Below the pieces are notes generated by a model that saw only the letters and a program-made list of their open reading frames with translations, did no database searches and was not told where the DNA came from. A program made the position numbers and the translations under genes. Of a stretch of DNA of 64,000 nucleotides, positions 35,401-47,400 are shown in pieces; position 1 is the stretch's first letter; each line of letters opens with the position of its first letter. The stretch lies in NCBI GenBank assembly GCA_003342895.1, contig PTFA01000192.1, positions 250,581 to 314,580 of the forward strand. Reading direction: 5' to 3'. The stretch comes from Casuarius casuarius (taxonomy: Eukaryota > Chordata > Aves > Casuariiformes > Casuariidae).

Positions 35401-38400
35401 GGAACCATGCAAAAGGATAAGGTCCAGAGTCCTTCAGACTGCATCTCTTGTGTGCCGACCTCAAAATGTGGGTCTTCTGAGTGTTCTCTGTCTGCATGGC
35501 TTCGTGTGCCCTTGGCTCACAGTGCCATGTCTCAGTGCTCCCACCCCACCTGGAGAGAGTCTGGGTTTCTAGCTCTCCTCTGAAGATGTGCATTGCAGTG
35601 GATGCAATGGCTTTCTCCTGCATCGCTCATGCCTCCCACAGTAACAGCTTTCTCCCCATCCCAGAGTGTGGTCCCACGAGCCAGAAGCCTGAGGAGAGCT
35701 GGGCAAAGCATCGCACGGAGAACAGCTATTTCTCCCTGGAGCACCGGAAATCTGACCCTCCCTGGGCTTCCTCCCCTCCACGTGCTAGCCGCAGCACCTC
35801 GCCTGCCCGCAGCGACCCGCCACAAACCAGTGGGCACCGCACTTCCTTCGCTGGCTCCCCAACTCAGGAGCCCAGCAGGCGCCCCAGCAGTGGGGGCACA
35901 GAGGGGCGGCACGGGCTGGAGAGGCAGCAGTACACGGCGCTGGCTGACCTGCCCAAGCCCAAACGCCTCAGCCACAGGGAGGCTTTTGATCGCAGCAGCT
36001 CCCGCACACTCAGCCCTGGCCGGGTGGAGGTGGAGCGAATATTTGGCTGCGAGCGCAGGTGAGAAGTGGGATGGGTCTCCATGCTGATCTGGTTGGTCGG
36101 ACGCACAGGATTGTCNTCAGATCCTGCCAAGACCTCCAAGCCTCCATGCCACAGGGGAGAGCAGGGCTAGATGTGAAAGCCCAGCCCACATTCATACTTA
36201 GGCTATGCTTACATTTTCTTTAAAGCTAGGTTGGGTCCACGTCCAGCACCTCCCTGTCTCCATGAGCACCCTCTGAGGAGCTCCCAGGCCAGATGGCCTT
36301 ACCTGTGGCATGCAGGCAGGTGAGGACTTTGGAAAGGTGCAGCCAAGCTGAGCTGGCAGAAACAGAAGGAGCAGCCCACCTTCCTCATTCTCCCAGCCAT
36401 GTCCTAGAAGCTGCAAGATGTGCTGTGGGGTTGGGATAGCCATGCAAAGGAGGAATGCCAGAGGTGGTTCCCCTTCCCACAGTGTCAGTGGCTCCCCAGG
36501 GATCCAAGTTCCACTATAGGTTTGGGAAAACTGCTGGGTTGCGGGATGAGCCTGTGATTTCAGGCTCAACTGCAGCTTTGCTTGCCACTCAGCCAGGGAC
36601 TGGGGTTGCCTAGCAGTCCCCAGTGCCAGTTGGTTCTTGCTTGCAGGTGCACAGCATGGCTTTGGCTTGAGAGCCACAAGTGGCTCCAGCACTGACCACC
36701 AGCTGATGGCACAGGGGAGGAGGGCAGAAGAAGAAGTAAATGGGAACAAGGCAGTGGAAGGTATCCTGGGGAGAGTGGATGGGATGCGGGATTGAAGGAC
36801 AGGATGGAGGGAAGCTGGGTTTTCTCTCAAGCAATAGCGGAAAGAAGACATGGGAGAGAAAGTGGGACACATAAGCAAGGGTGGTTAAAGTGATGGAGAT
36901 GGGGCAAGGGAGAGGCTACAGGGCTACTTGTGTTTGGGACAAGCAGAGATCTGTGGGGTCAGGCTCAGATGGAGCAGGGACCATGGTCACTGAGTGTTCA
37001 CAAGGTCTCTGCCAGCTGTAGCCTCCAAGCCTCAGGGCTGGTGGCCTCTGGCCAGAGCCCTGGAAGCCAGGTTGGAGCAGCACCTGGGATGGACTGTGTG
37101 TGCCAGCAGGAAATCAGAGACCCTGGAGGCTTTCCAGGCCCTGGAGGAGGGCCGTGTGGACCGGCTTGATGGGAAGACCCCCGTGCCACCCAGCAAAGGT
37201 CGACTAGCTCGGAGGCAGTCCAGCCCTACTCTGGCCAGAGAGGTGAGTTGGCCACATGGTGGGATCCCAACCCTCACCAAAGCTCACAGAGCATAGCCCC
37301 AGCTCTGCAAACTGGGTTGCTTTTTCCTGCCGTGTTTTCCTCTATTTTTGCCTCATGCTTCTGTTCCATTTCCCCCCTCCTTCCCTCTATTCCCAACCCC
37401 TTCCTTGCAGCCCACTCCCCCTGTCACAGGCGAGGACTCTCTGCTCTTGAATAGCAGCTGCCCCTTCACTGTTCAGGTATAAGAGGCTTCTCTTAAGTAC
37501 ATGTTGGCTCTGCACGCATGCGTTGAATTGCTGTGATGCTTTTTGTCTGCAGAGCTATTTAACTAAACCATCTCCCAGTCCTAATTCCACCTTTTTTCCT
37601 CCCTTTCTCCCTCTCACCTAAGAGATGTCAGCATTTTTTTTTCAGGGGGCTCTTTGCTCTCTCTCCCCTGTGTCCCTAGGGCCAGCGGCTATCCCGGCAC
37701 CTTGAGCAGCACAGCAGAGACCTCAAGGGGTCCCTGCGCTCCCTGAGCCCGGCTCGGCAGCTGGAGAGGAACAGCAAGAGCCACGGGGATCCCCTGCGCG
37801 CGGTGAGCCCAGCTCCACGGGCAGAGAGGGATTGGCGGAAACGAAGAGAGTCTGTGAGCCCCGTTCGGCAGCTGGAGAGAGACAGCAAAAGCCTGCACTC
37901 CACGAGCCCGGCTCGCAGATCGGAGAGGAGAACAGGGGAGGGTGCAAGCACTCCCCAGCGCTCGGAGAAAGACTGGAGGAGCCGAGCGGAGTCCCTTCGC
38001 CCCACGAATTTGGAGAAGCACACAGAGAGAGACCGAGCTGCCTGGCAGACTGGGAGTACAGGGAAGCACCTGGACAGGAAGAGCCGAGGGGATTCCTTGC
38101 ACTCCGTGAGCCTCGTGAGGAGTTCAGATAACAGCGGGCTCAGCCGAACAGGGCCTCTGCGATCGGCGAGTCCTGGGAGACAGGCAGAGAGCACATGGAA
38201 AAGCCCAAAGAAGATCGCCCCTGCCAGCCTGGTGCGGAGCGCAGAGGGGAAATGGATGAACTCGGGAGAGCTGCTGCACACTGGGGGCCCCAGGAAGCGC
38301 CCAGAGTGTGGCTGGCAGAGCCTCAGGGAAAAACTGCAGCCTTCCAGCCCAGGGAAGGGCACAGACAGTGACCGGAAAGGCCGAGGCAAGCCCCTGCGCC

Positions 38401-41400
38401 CTGTGAGTCCAGCACAACNGCTGGAGAAGGACTGGAAGAGTCAGAGAGATGTCCACCAAGCTCAGAAGATGGAAAAGGACTGGAAGCCCCAACAGAAGCC
38501 CATGTGCCATGTTGACTTGATGCACCACCTGGAAAGGGACTGGAGGAGCCCCGCTAGGTGTCTAGATGCAGGATCACAGCCAGACAACAACTGGAAAAGG
38601 CCTGAGAGTCCAGCGCAGCGGTTGGAAGATGACCGGAAGAGTCCAGAGCCAGCCCGAGCCTCAAACAACCCAGAAAAGCCATTGGAAAGTGACTGGGGGA
38701 GCAAGAAGAATTTCATTTTTCATGTGAGTACAGCAGAGACGTGAAAATGTGGGCAGAAGCTAGACTTGATGGGGACCACACCTGCCCTTCCACGGGGTGT
38801 AAAACGGCTTCCCTACCTGCACAGAGCAGGAGGGTCCCATGATTTGCAATTCTCCTTGCTGGCCAGGGCAGAAGCAGATTGTATGCACGCACTTGTGCAC
38901 ATACACGTACAGCCTTCCTGTTCCCCTGGCATTCCCTCTTCTCCTGAGCTTGAAGGAGCAACGCTGCCTTCCCAGAACTGGGAGGAGGTTCTTCCCTTAT
39001 GAGCTGCACCCGGAGGCAGATACTCTGTTCTGGGAAACTGAGGAAAGGACTAAACCCCTGAGGCTTAGCTCTTGCTTTCTCTCCCTGCAGTCCCAACTGG
39101 GTGGAGGCACCCTCCCACCACAAAGCAGTGCCAGCTCCTCGGGAAGCCAACACCCATACCTGAATGCCAGCGAGAAACACAACAAGGTAGGGGACAGTCC
39201 CTGAGAATGGGATTGGGGGGGATCTGGTTCAAAGCAAGCTGGTAGGGCCTTTCTCTGTGATAAAAGATAATCAGCCCTGCCTCCAGGTCAGCACGTAGCT
39301 GCAGGCTGCGCTTGGGTCCTTGATGCTGAGACTGAGCAGGCTCAGCTAGGTGTACCTTTGCTGCAGGTGCCTGCATGCCTCCTTCCCCCATGGCTTACTG
39401 GTTACGGCGCTCACTAGCACACCCCTTTGTCACAGGGAAATATGTCTCTGCCCCCTGTTTCTCAGAATGGAAAGCTGAGAATTTCCAGCCTTTTACAAGG
39501 TCAGGGAGGGGCGAGTGGCAGATTCGGGACTAAAATCTCAGCTTAGTCGAGTTTCTTCCTTTTATTATTATCCGGCAATAAGATAGAACCAGTTGCTTTA
39601 CGGGATGAAGAAGGGGATGAAACTGGCATTAGTGGCATGACAGAAAATATGATCAGCTGTGTTGGCATTCCTGGGAGACCAAAAATAGCAGGAAAGTGGC
39701 TTTGGAGGGCTGCAGAAAGTGCCCTGGGAGCCTGTATAGTTGGCAGCCACGTCCAGTTCCCTGTCNGCTTCCCTGTCCATGTGCATCAGTCTTCTTGGCC
39801 AGGTTGTCCCCCAGGAAGAAGGAGGGAAGTCTATGAAAGGAGCTTACATTTGCTAGGGCCTGGCTTATTCATTTTGTACAGGGACAAACTGCAGCCAGGC
39901 AGGAAGGCCTGGCAAAAGCCTCTGAAACTTGAAACTGGTGTCTCCCCCCTCCCTCTCCTCCCTGCCCCAGGTCAGTGTGGAGCCCCAAGCTCGCAGAGCT
40001 GCTAGTTCAAGTCCTGCCTGCCCTTTCCACCAACCTATCCCACGTTTGCACACTGCTGAGCTCTGGGTCAGGTGCATTAGCAATGCTACATTCAATTTGG
40101 CATGTGGAAAGAGGCATTGCCCCAGTATAACTGGTCAGCATCTCTCAGCCTTTCTGAGCCCCGTTTTCCATCATGGGGTCAGACCCTGCCCAGCAATTCC
40201 CATTCCTGACACCAGCTGCCTTTCTGTAGGCACCTTTTGCAGGCCTCTAGAAATAACCAGTGATCCCCTCTGCACCCACTGCTGCCTCGGTGAAGGTAAC
40301 AGATCACAAACTGCTGCTTTAGGGTCCTACTTCTTTGGGCAGGGGGAAGAAAACCAAAGGGCCTCAATTGTAGGGGAGCAAAGGTGAGGGCCCCGCTGTG
40401 CACACATGCACACAGGGTCCCCTCGGCCACTGGGGCTGCCAAAATGCTTATACAGCCCGGGGGTGGGATGCCCGGCTGCTTCTTCCTCGGGAAGCAGAGC
40501 CCTTTCCTCCCCGGGGTTTAATTTTTCCTTGCCCCAGACCTGGCCCAGCGCAGAGGGAAGGGACGAGGGCTGCAGGGCCGAAGCATCGCTTCCCCTCTCC
40601 GGCACCGGGCGGGGGTCGCACCGCCCGGGCCCCCCCGGGGCCCAAATCTCCCCCTTTCCCCCCGCATTGGCTGCTCTCCCGCCCTCCCCGGCCGCTCCAT
40701 TGGCTGCCAGCGGGCGGCGGCGGGGCGGTTTGGCCCGCGGTGACACGCTCCCATTGGCCTCGCCGGGCCCTCCCAGGAAGTTTGGGGGGGTGGAGGGAAG
40801 GGAAGGAAAGAAAAGTTTTTTTTAAAAAAAAAAAAGAGAGAGAGAGGAAAAAANNNNNNNNNNNNNNNNNNNNNNNNNNNNNNNNNNNNNNNNNNNNNNN
40901 NNNNNNNNNNNNNNNNNNNNNNNNNNNNNNNNNNNNNNNNNNNNNNNNNNNNNNNNNNNNNNNNNNNNNNNNNNNNNNNNNNNNNNNNNNNNNNNNNNNN
41001 NNNNNNNNNNNNNNNNNNNNNNNNNNNNNNNNNNNNNNNNNNNNNNNNNNNNNNNNNNNNNNNNNNNNNNNNNNNNNNNNNNNNNNNNNNNNNNNNNNGG
41101 GTCCCGGGGGTGCTCCCTCGGGCTGGGAAGCGGAGCGCCGACCGCACTCTTTAAAAAAAAAAAGAAAAAAAACCCTCTGTTCCCTACCTGGCTGCTCTTC
41201 TCCTTCCCCGTCCCGATCCCTTCTTCCCTCCTCCCTCCTTCCCGACCGCGGTGCGGGACCGCCCGCGCCCTGCGCTGCTTCCCCCGCCCCCGCCCCGGGT
41301 CGGCCCCGGCGGCCAACCCCCCGCTCGGAGAGCGGGTCGCCCCCGTCGGAGCCTGCATCCGCCGCAGGGGCCGGCTCCCCCCCGGGGCGCTGTTCCTGTG

Positions 41401-44400
41401 CCCCGGTGGGGCCCGAGGCCGCCGGGCCGGCGGTGGGAGGTGGGCGCGGAGGTGGCGCCGCCGCCGGGCGGCCCCTGCTCCCCGGCCCCGAGGAGGCGGC
41501 CGGGCCCCTCTCCCCGGCGGCGCCGTGGGGCACAGGGCGGGCTGGGGGCCGCGGCCGGCCGTGCCCGGGGGGCACCCGGCCAGGTCCTGCGCCCTGCCGG
41601 GAGCTGTCAGCCACCGCTTCCTCCCCTGTCCCACAGCATCCTGCTGCCTTTCCTCCCCTCCCTGCTCCTCTTCCTCTCCCCTCAGCCGCCAGCGTGGGGA
41701 CACGGGGGGGACAGCACGGCATCGTGTGGGGGGCACAGCGTGGGGCGCACCCCGCTGTGCCCACCCCGCTGGGGACAGCGTGGCCGCCCCGAGCACAGGG
41801 ATGGTGGGAGGCCTGCGGTGGCCCGGACTCTTTCCCTCTGATGTGCCAAATGCTGCAGCTGGCACTAGGTCCCTTCTTGCCACCATATTCTGGTGTGCTG
41901 AGCTGCTGCGTTCCTCGTCTGCGGCACCGCTGGGCTCCTGTCCGAGGCTCTTCGTGGATACTTAACAGAGCTGAGTCTTTAACAATGGGCACCACCCCAC
42001 ATGCATAGGTATCCCCCTCCTCGGTTGGCCAGCGGTCGTAAATCCACGCTTTGTGTAGACAGAGATTCAGATGAGACCTGCTGAACTCGCCGCACTAATG
42101 ATTTTAGACAGATTTGAAATCCACATCACCCGGGAGATGAGAAGCTATTTTTCTGTGCGGGAAAGGGATCTCGTTTAGGAGCAGGGAGCGTCTTGTCTGT
42201 GGAGGGAGGAAGGCGAGTGTTCCTCTGCGTGGATATCTGCCGGCCGCGAGAGGAAGGTTGTTGAGCAGAGTGGAATAATGGAGATGACAGACCGGGCCAT
42301 GCCCGCAGGCATTTCTCACGGAGGGGGCGGGCAGGTGGTGGGAAAGGGAGAGCACNTTGCCTACTTGTTTTTGCAGAATGTGTAGCTTGGGGAGCTGTGT
42401 GTGCTCTCAAGCCTGAGAGCAGTTTTGCTTCCACTGAACAGAGACAGAGCAGTTTGCTTTGTCTTTTGGCCTTGGGCCTTTTCCTTGTGGAGCAAGTTCC
42501 CTTTTTGGAGCAGAGAAAACATGTGCTTTCTGGGAAGCCGAAAGGCCCTTGTACGATCTTTTTGTGGTGAAGAGGAGGTGAGAGAAAGCAGTGATCCCGG
42601 ACCTGCAGTCCTGAGGAGCTTCTGGGATCAGGAAGAAGGGGAGACACAATGACGGCAGCGGCTGGAAACGGAAGGAGTCCACCTGACCATCCCATCTCCT
42701 TCCCTTGGCTCTGGAGCCTGAAGCGCCAGCCAGGCTTTCTGTCTGGTCTGGCTCCAGCAAGCCAAGGCGAGGTGCTCCCATCCCTTCCCTTTGGTGGCCG
42801 TTCCTTTGACTTGGAGCTTTTTCAGCTTGTTCCAGTGTCTTCTCCTGTTTTCCATCGTTCAGGGCTCTGCCTCCTTTGTACCACCCAGGAGTAATTCTTT
42901 CACCCCCACCCCATTCCCTTTCCTTCTTTGGTGTTTACATTCTTCAAATGTTTGCAGACTGTTATCACGTCCCTTGTAGCCACTCTTCAACCAGACCAGG
43001 CAGCCAGTTCTCTTTAACCTGGGGCTGTAAGCCAGTCCTTCCAGATCTCACGTACGTTCCCAGCTGCTCTGCGCTGGACTCCCTCCCATGTCTCTACCTG
43101 GCCAGCCATGCAGTGTGCAGAGCTGAATGTCACTGTGGTGGGTGGGGTCACAACCAGGCAAAATTGCTCTTGCCTCTCAACCCCAAAGCTCTCCATCTGC
43201 AGCCTTGAGCAGCACTTCAGGGACAGCAGCTTTGTGTTTTGCTGGGGGTGCATCCGGTTGCATCCTTGCATCTCAGTTGTTGTTTGCCGATACCCGGATC
43301 TCTCAGGGTGGCTGCTTTCCTGATCGTTTCCTCCTCCTGTCTCTGGGCCTTTTCCTCAGATGCAGGATTCAGTCTCTGTTCTCTGCCTGTATCCCAACCT
43401 CTTTATTACAGATAGTGAAGCTGAATTTGGTTGTGGAGAGGGGGAGAAAGAGGGCTTTAGACACATCTACTGATGTCTGGTGCTGTGGTACCAACACCGC
43501 TACAACAAGAATACTTTCAAAGACACTTCCATAGCTGTGGCTCCGCATCTAAGGGCTGCAGAGGAAAAGAGACTATTTCTGCTCTGTACGATTCACATAC
43601 GTGGGAAAAGCCCTCCAGGAGGCGCTTTTTTGGCCCTGGTACTGCATAAAGGGCAGAAATAAGGCTGGGATGTGGTGGCAGTGGTTCTGGCAGGACTTGT
43701 CTAATGCTGGGATCTTGTTAGAGTTTTTTCCCAGTGGAGTACACTCTGTTGATGTCCGTTATTTCACCAATTAATGCTTTGGCAGTGTAAATCTTCAATA
43801 AGATGAGGCCTAGCTGGCTTGTGCAATAACCCTAGCCAGAAATCCTTTCACTCCCTCTCTTGGTATATTGTTCTTTTGCCTCTGTGATCTCAGCTGTGTT
43901 CTTGCCTGCAGGACTCTGAGCCCAGAGCCTGCAGTTTAGTTTTTGTGAAGACACTTTCCTAAAAGCCAAATGCCTCTAGGAAGCTACATTTCCTCTCTCT
44001 CCTAGCCTGCTTAATGTTGTGGCTTTGGTTTTGTTTTGAAGTGTCCCAAAAAGGAGGGGAGAGTGGCCCCCCACTGCTCTGCCCTTGCTCATGGTTGCAT
44101 TATTCTGTAATGCCCGGGGATATCTATTACTCATCGCAACGTTCCTGGGAAGCGAGCGTGTGGACATCTGGTAGAGTGGAGAAAAAGCTGGGCAGCCTCT
44201 GGGGACGATGGGTGGGCTTGAAAAGAGAAAACGTAGCGCTCGTGCTAATGACCCCGGGGGAACCGAATGTGCCTGTCTCTCTTCTGCCTAATGCACGTGC
44301 ATCCCAGGATGGGAGGTTGTTCTTAACATTTTGCTTCCTTTCCTTCCCCCCCTCTGCCCCACCACTCCCAATTCAGAGCCAGAGCTGAAGTCACTGGATT

Positions 44401-47400
44401 GGAAGGGATAACGGCAAAAAGGGTGGAGCTGCTGCCACGGGGAAGGAATTAATTTTCAGAGTTGTTTTTTTCAGAGCGGCAACGGGGCTGGCGTGACGTC
44501 TAGGTCTGTGAGAGCAGGGCTGGCAGGCAAGAGGCCAAGGGCATGCACCCATCTTCCTCATTTCTCAGCCCCTGGCAGCGTGTGTTACCACTGCGGGAGG
44601 TGAGGCATGGGAGCCTGTGCTGTTTCGCTCCGGTTTCCCTGTCCATCTCCCTTTCCCCGGGCACTGGGGGCTGCAATCGGACACTTGCGGCCAGGCCTGC
44701 AGCTGCAGTGACAGCTGGCTCGCCCCTTCTCCAGGCCTCCCCACTCCCTGCTCTAACCAATAAGCTCAGTAGAGTTGGGGTGGGCCGGTGCTTACCCGCC
44801 TCCCCATAACCTTGGGTATAACCCAAGAGCTGCAACTTAGGGAGATGAAAGCAGGGGAAAGTTTTGCCCAGCTGGGCAGCGAGAGAGCTGGGCTTGCGAG
44901 GCAGTCAGCTGGCCCCCCTCGCCCCCCTGCAGCTGTTCACTGGGGTTATTGGAGGACACAGAAGAGCCATCAGCTTTGCTGAGCCACCCCTTCTCACCAG
45001 TTTGGTCTTGGGTGGAGGATGTGGCACATGGGGAGGACTGGCAGCTCCCCTGGGGCAGGCAGATCTGGTGCAGATCACTCGGAGATACAGGGCTGGCATT
45101 GTCTCCTTTTCCGTTGCTGTCCCAACCTGGTTTGGCTAGGGAAAATGTGACAGATTTGCAAAGTCTAGCCTCCTTGAAAGAAGAGGCATTGCATTAAGTT
45201 ATTTGCTGGTGCAACTTTTCCGAAGCCAGCAGAGCTGAGAGGAGGACCAGCTCTAGCCTGTTGGATTGAGGGTAACGTGAGGGAGAGCAGTTCCCTGAGT
45301 CACCTCTCCAGCTTTCCACCTTTGGAAGGAGATAAACTGGTTGGGATGCTGTACTCATAGCGTGAGGTTACGTGGAGCAAGGGAGGGAGGGGGAAACTTT
45401 TTCTAGCATGGGGTGATCTAGATGAAAATCTGATCATGCTCCTCTTCAGCATTTGTGGCCCAAGGCCGGGCAGAGGACAGGCCCTGCAGCGAGAGAGAAC
45501 AGAAGGAGCAAGGTAGCAAGAGAGAAGCCCTGAATGTGTCAGAGAGGATTTGTTCCCAAGCTCTGGTTGTGACTGATTTGATCTCTAGCCTCAGGCAGAT
45601 CATTTAAATGTGGTGTGTTTTCACAGCTGTTAAATTGCCTCCTGTACAGTTGCGGTGAGGGCTGTTTCATAGAGAGCTGCTCATGTCTTTAATAAGTGAT
45701 TGGTGGTGAAGTTACTGGAGGGACATACGTCTGGGGTCCGGATGCCCACGATTTGAGTGAGGTGTGTCTGGCTCTTCAACTTTGCCTCCTTTCCAAGCCA
45801 AGCCTCTTCAGTGGCAGTATAGCATTCCCTTCTGCACATTCTCCTTGCCCCTGCTTCCCCCTCCCATCTCTGAATAAATATCTCCAAGGCACCTTGTGGA
45901 AACCTCCCTGCTGCATATTTTCCTTTAATTTTTTTTTTATTCTTTCCTTATCTCCTGTTTCCTCTTGCAGGAATGATTGCCTGTTGCTGAGAGCTAAATG
46001 CAGTCCTCCTCTGCCACTGGGTCCTAAGCCCCCATGAGTTTCCTAAAAATTATGCTAGGCTATTTTCACTTATTATACACTCAGCTTCCATCTGCTGGCT
46101 TGAAAAGACGTTTTGTGGGTTGTTCCAGACCTAACACACAGTAACCCTCTGTTTTGTCCTTTTCTCTCCAGCCAGATCTCCTCAATTTCAAGAAGGGATG
46201 GATGTCCATCCTGGATGAGCCAGGAGAGGTAAGCCTGACGTGGAGGGCTGCCTCCTTCCCCAGTGTCTGTCGCTGGTGTTCCCCATGTGAGCAGTGGTTT
46301 TCCTTCCCCCCTTCTTATGCTTGCTCCTGCTGAGAAAGACCCAGCTGACTTCCTGCTGAGGGGAACCTTTGAGTTAGGTGCCCCACTTGATGTGCAGGCA
46401 CAGCATTTCACTGAGCGCGTGTTGCTGCCCCTCTCTTAGCTGAGGGGCGTGATGGGGGAGTTGGAAGGGATCTGAAGAAGGGGAAAAAGCCTTGCACGCA
46501 AAAGGGCTGAAAGGTCAAGGAACAGAATGTCCCTCCCTGTTCCTCTGCTTTCCTCAGTAACTGTCTATCCGTTTCCCTCCTGTTTTTTCCCCTCCCTTTC
46601 CCTAACTGATCTGCCTGCAGTGGAAGAAACATTGGTTCGTGCTGACTGACTCAAGCCTGAGGTATTACAGGGACTCTAATGCTGAGGAGGTAAGCATGGG
46701 CAGCATTTCTCGAGCCCTGCGTTCTTTCCTGGCCGTATGGAGGGGGAGAGGGGAGAGAAAAGTGACCGCTGGCATTTTTCTAGCTTCTGGAAGTGGACCA
46801 GCTCACTTCCAGAAGGGGAAATGCTCTGTCCCAATCAAAGGAGCCAAATGTGGCAAGTCTCTCTTCAATGCACGGGTCCTGAAGAGGATGGGGTGTCTAA
46901 AGTGCCCCGACCAGCAGGGGTGGCAAAGTCTATAGGGAGTCTGTTAGTGGTGGGAGGTGAAGAGAAGGCCTAGCCACCCAGAGCCCCAAGGCTGGGCTGC
47001 TCTGGTCCTCTCCATCCATGCTGCTGTTGCCGCTGGGGTTAAAAGAGTCCACACTATGTAGAAGAGGAGTTGAGACTGAGGTATCTGCTAATGGACTGGG
47101 CTGTAGAATGTTTGGCCTCCCACGTACCAAATCCACTTGAACTGTGCCAAGGAGTGTTGTGAGCCTGTTAAGACACTAGCTGTGGTGGGATTCTCCACCT
47201 TCCAGAGAAGGGGCTTTTTCAGAGCTGGGTTTTGTACTTATGTCCTAGAGGGTGTCTCTGCTTTCAGGCTGATGACCTCGATGGCGAAATCGACCTCCGT
47301 TCCTGCACAGACGTGACTGAATTTGCAGTACAACGCAACTATGGCTTCCAGATACATGTGAGTGCCTGATACCAAACAGGTCTGGTGCTGAGCAGAGGCC

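Noticed and set aside
36198..36878. 226-codon minus-strand frame in a TRIOBP intron
   Set aside because: No recognisable domain and no promoter or splice context. The composition looks like translated non-coding DNA.
37676..38389. 237-codon antisense frame opposite TRIOBP exon 8
   Set aside because: It is the shadow of the Ser/Pro/Arg-rich repeat exon; repetitive codons on the sense strand keep the antisense frame open.
39957..40060. Possible TRIOBP exon after CCCCAG at about 39968
   Set aside because: The acceptor is good, but there is no acceptable donor in frame and no resemblance to the expected human segment.
40398..42008. 536-codon open frame on the plus strand and similarly long minus-strand frames
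   Set aside because: They cross the 245-N gap and lie in a CpG island, where stops are rare. No domain or splice logic supports them.
42649..42720. ATGACG as start of a Tara-type MT-P first exon
   Set aside because: It is followed by GCAGCGG rather than a plausible donor, and nothing else supports an exon.
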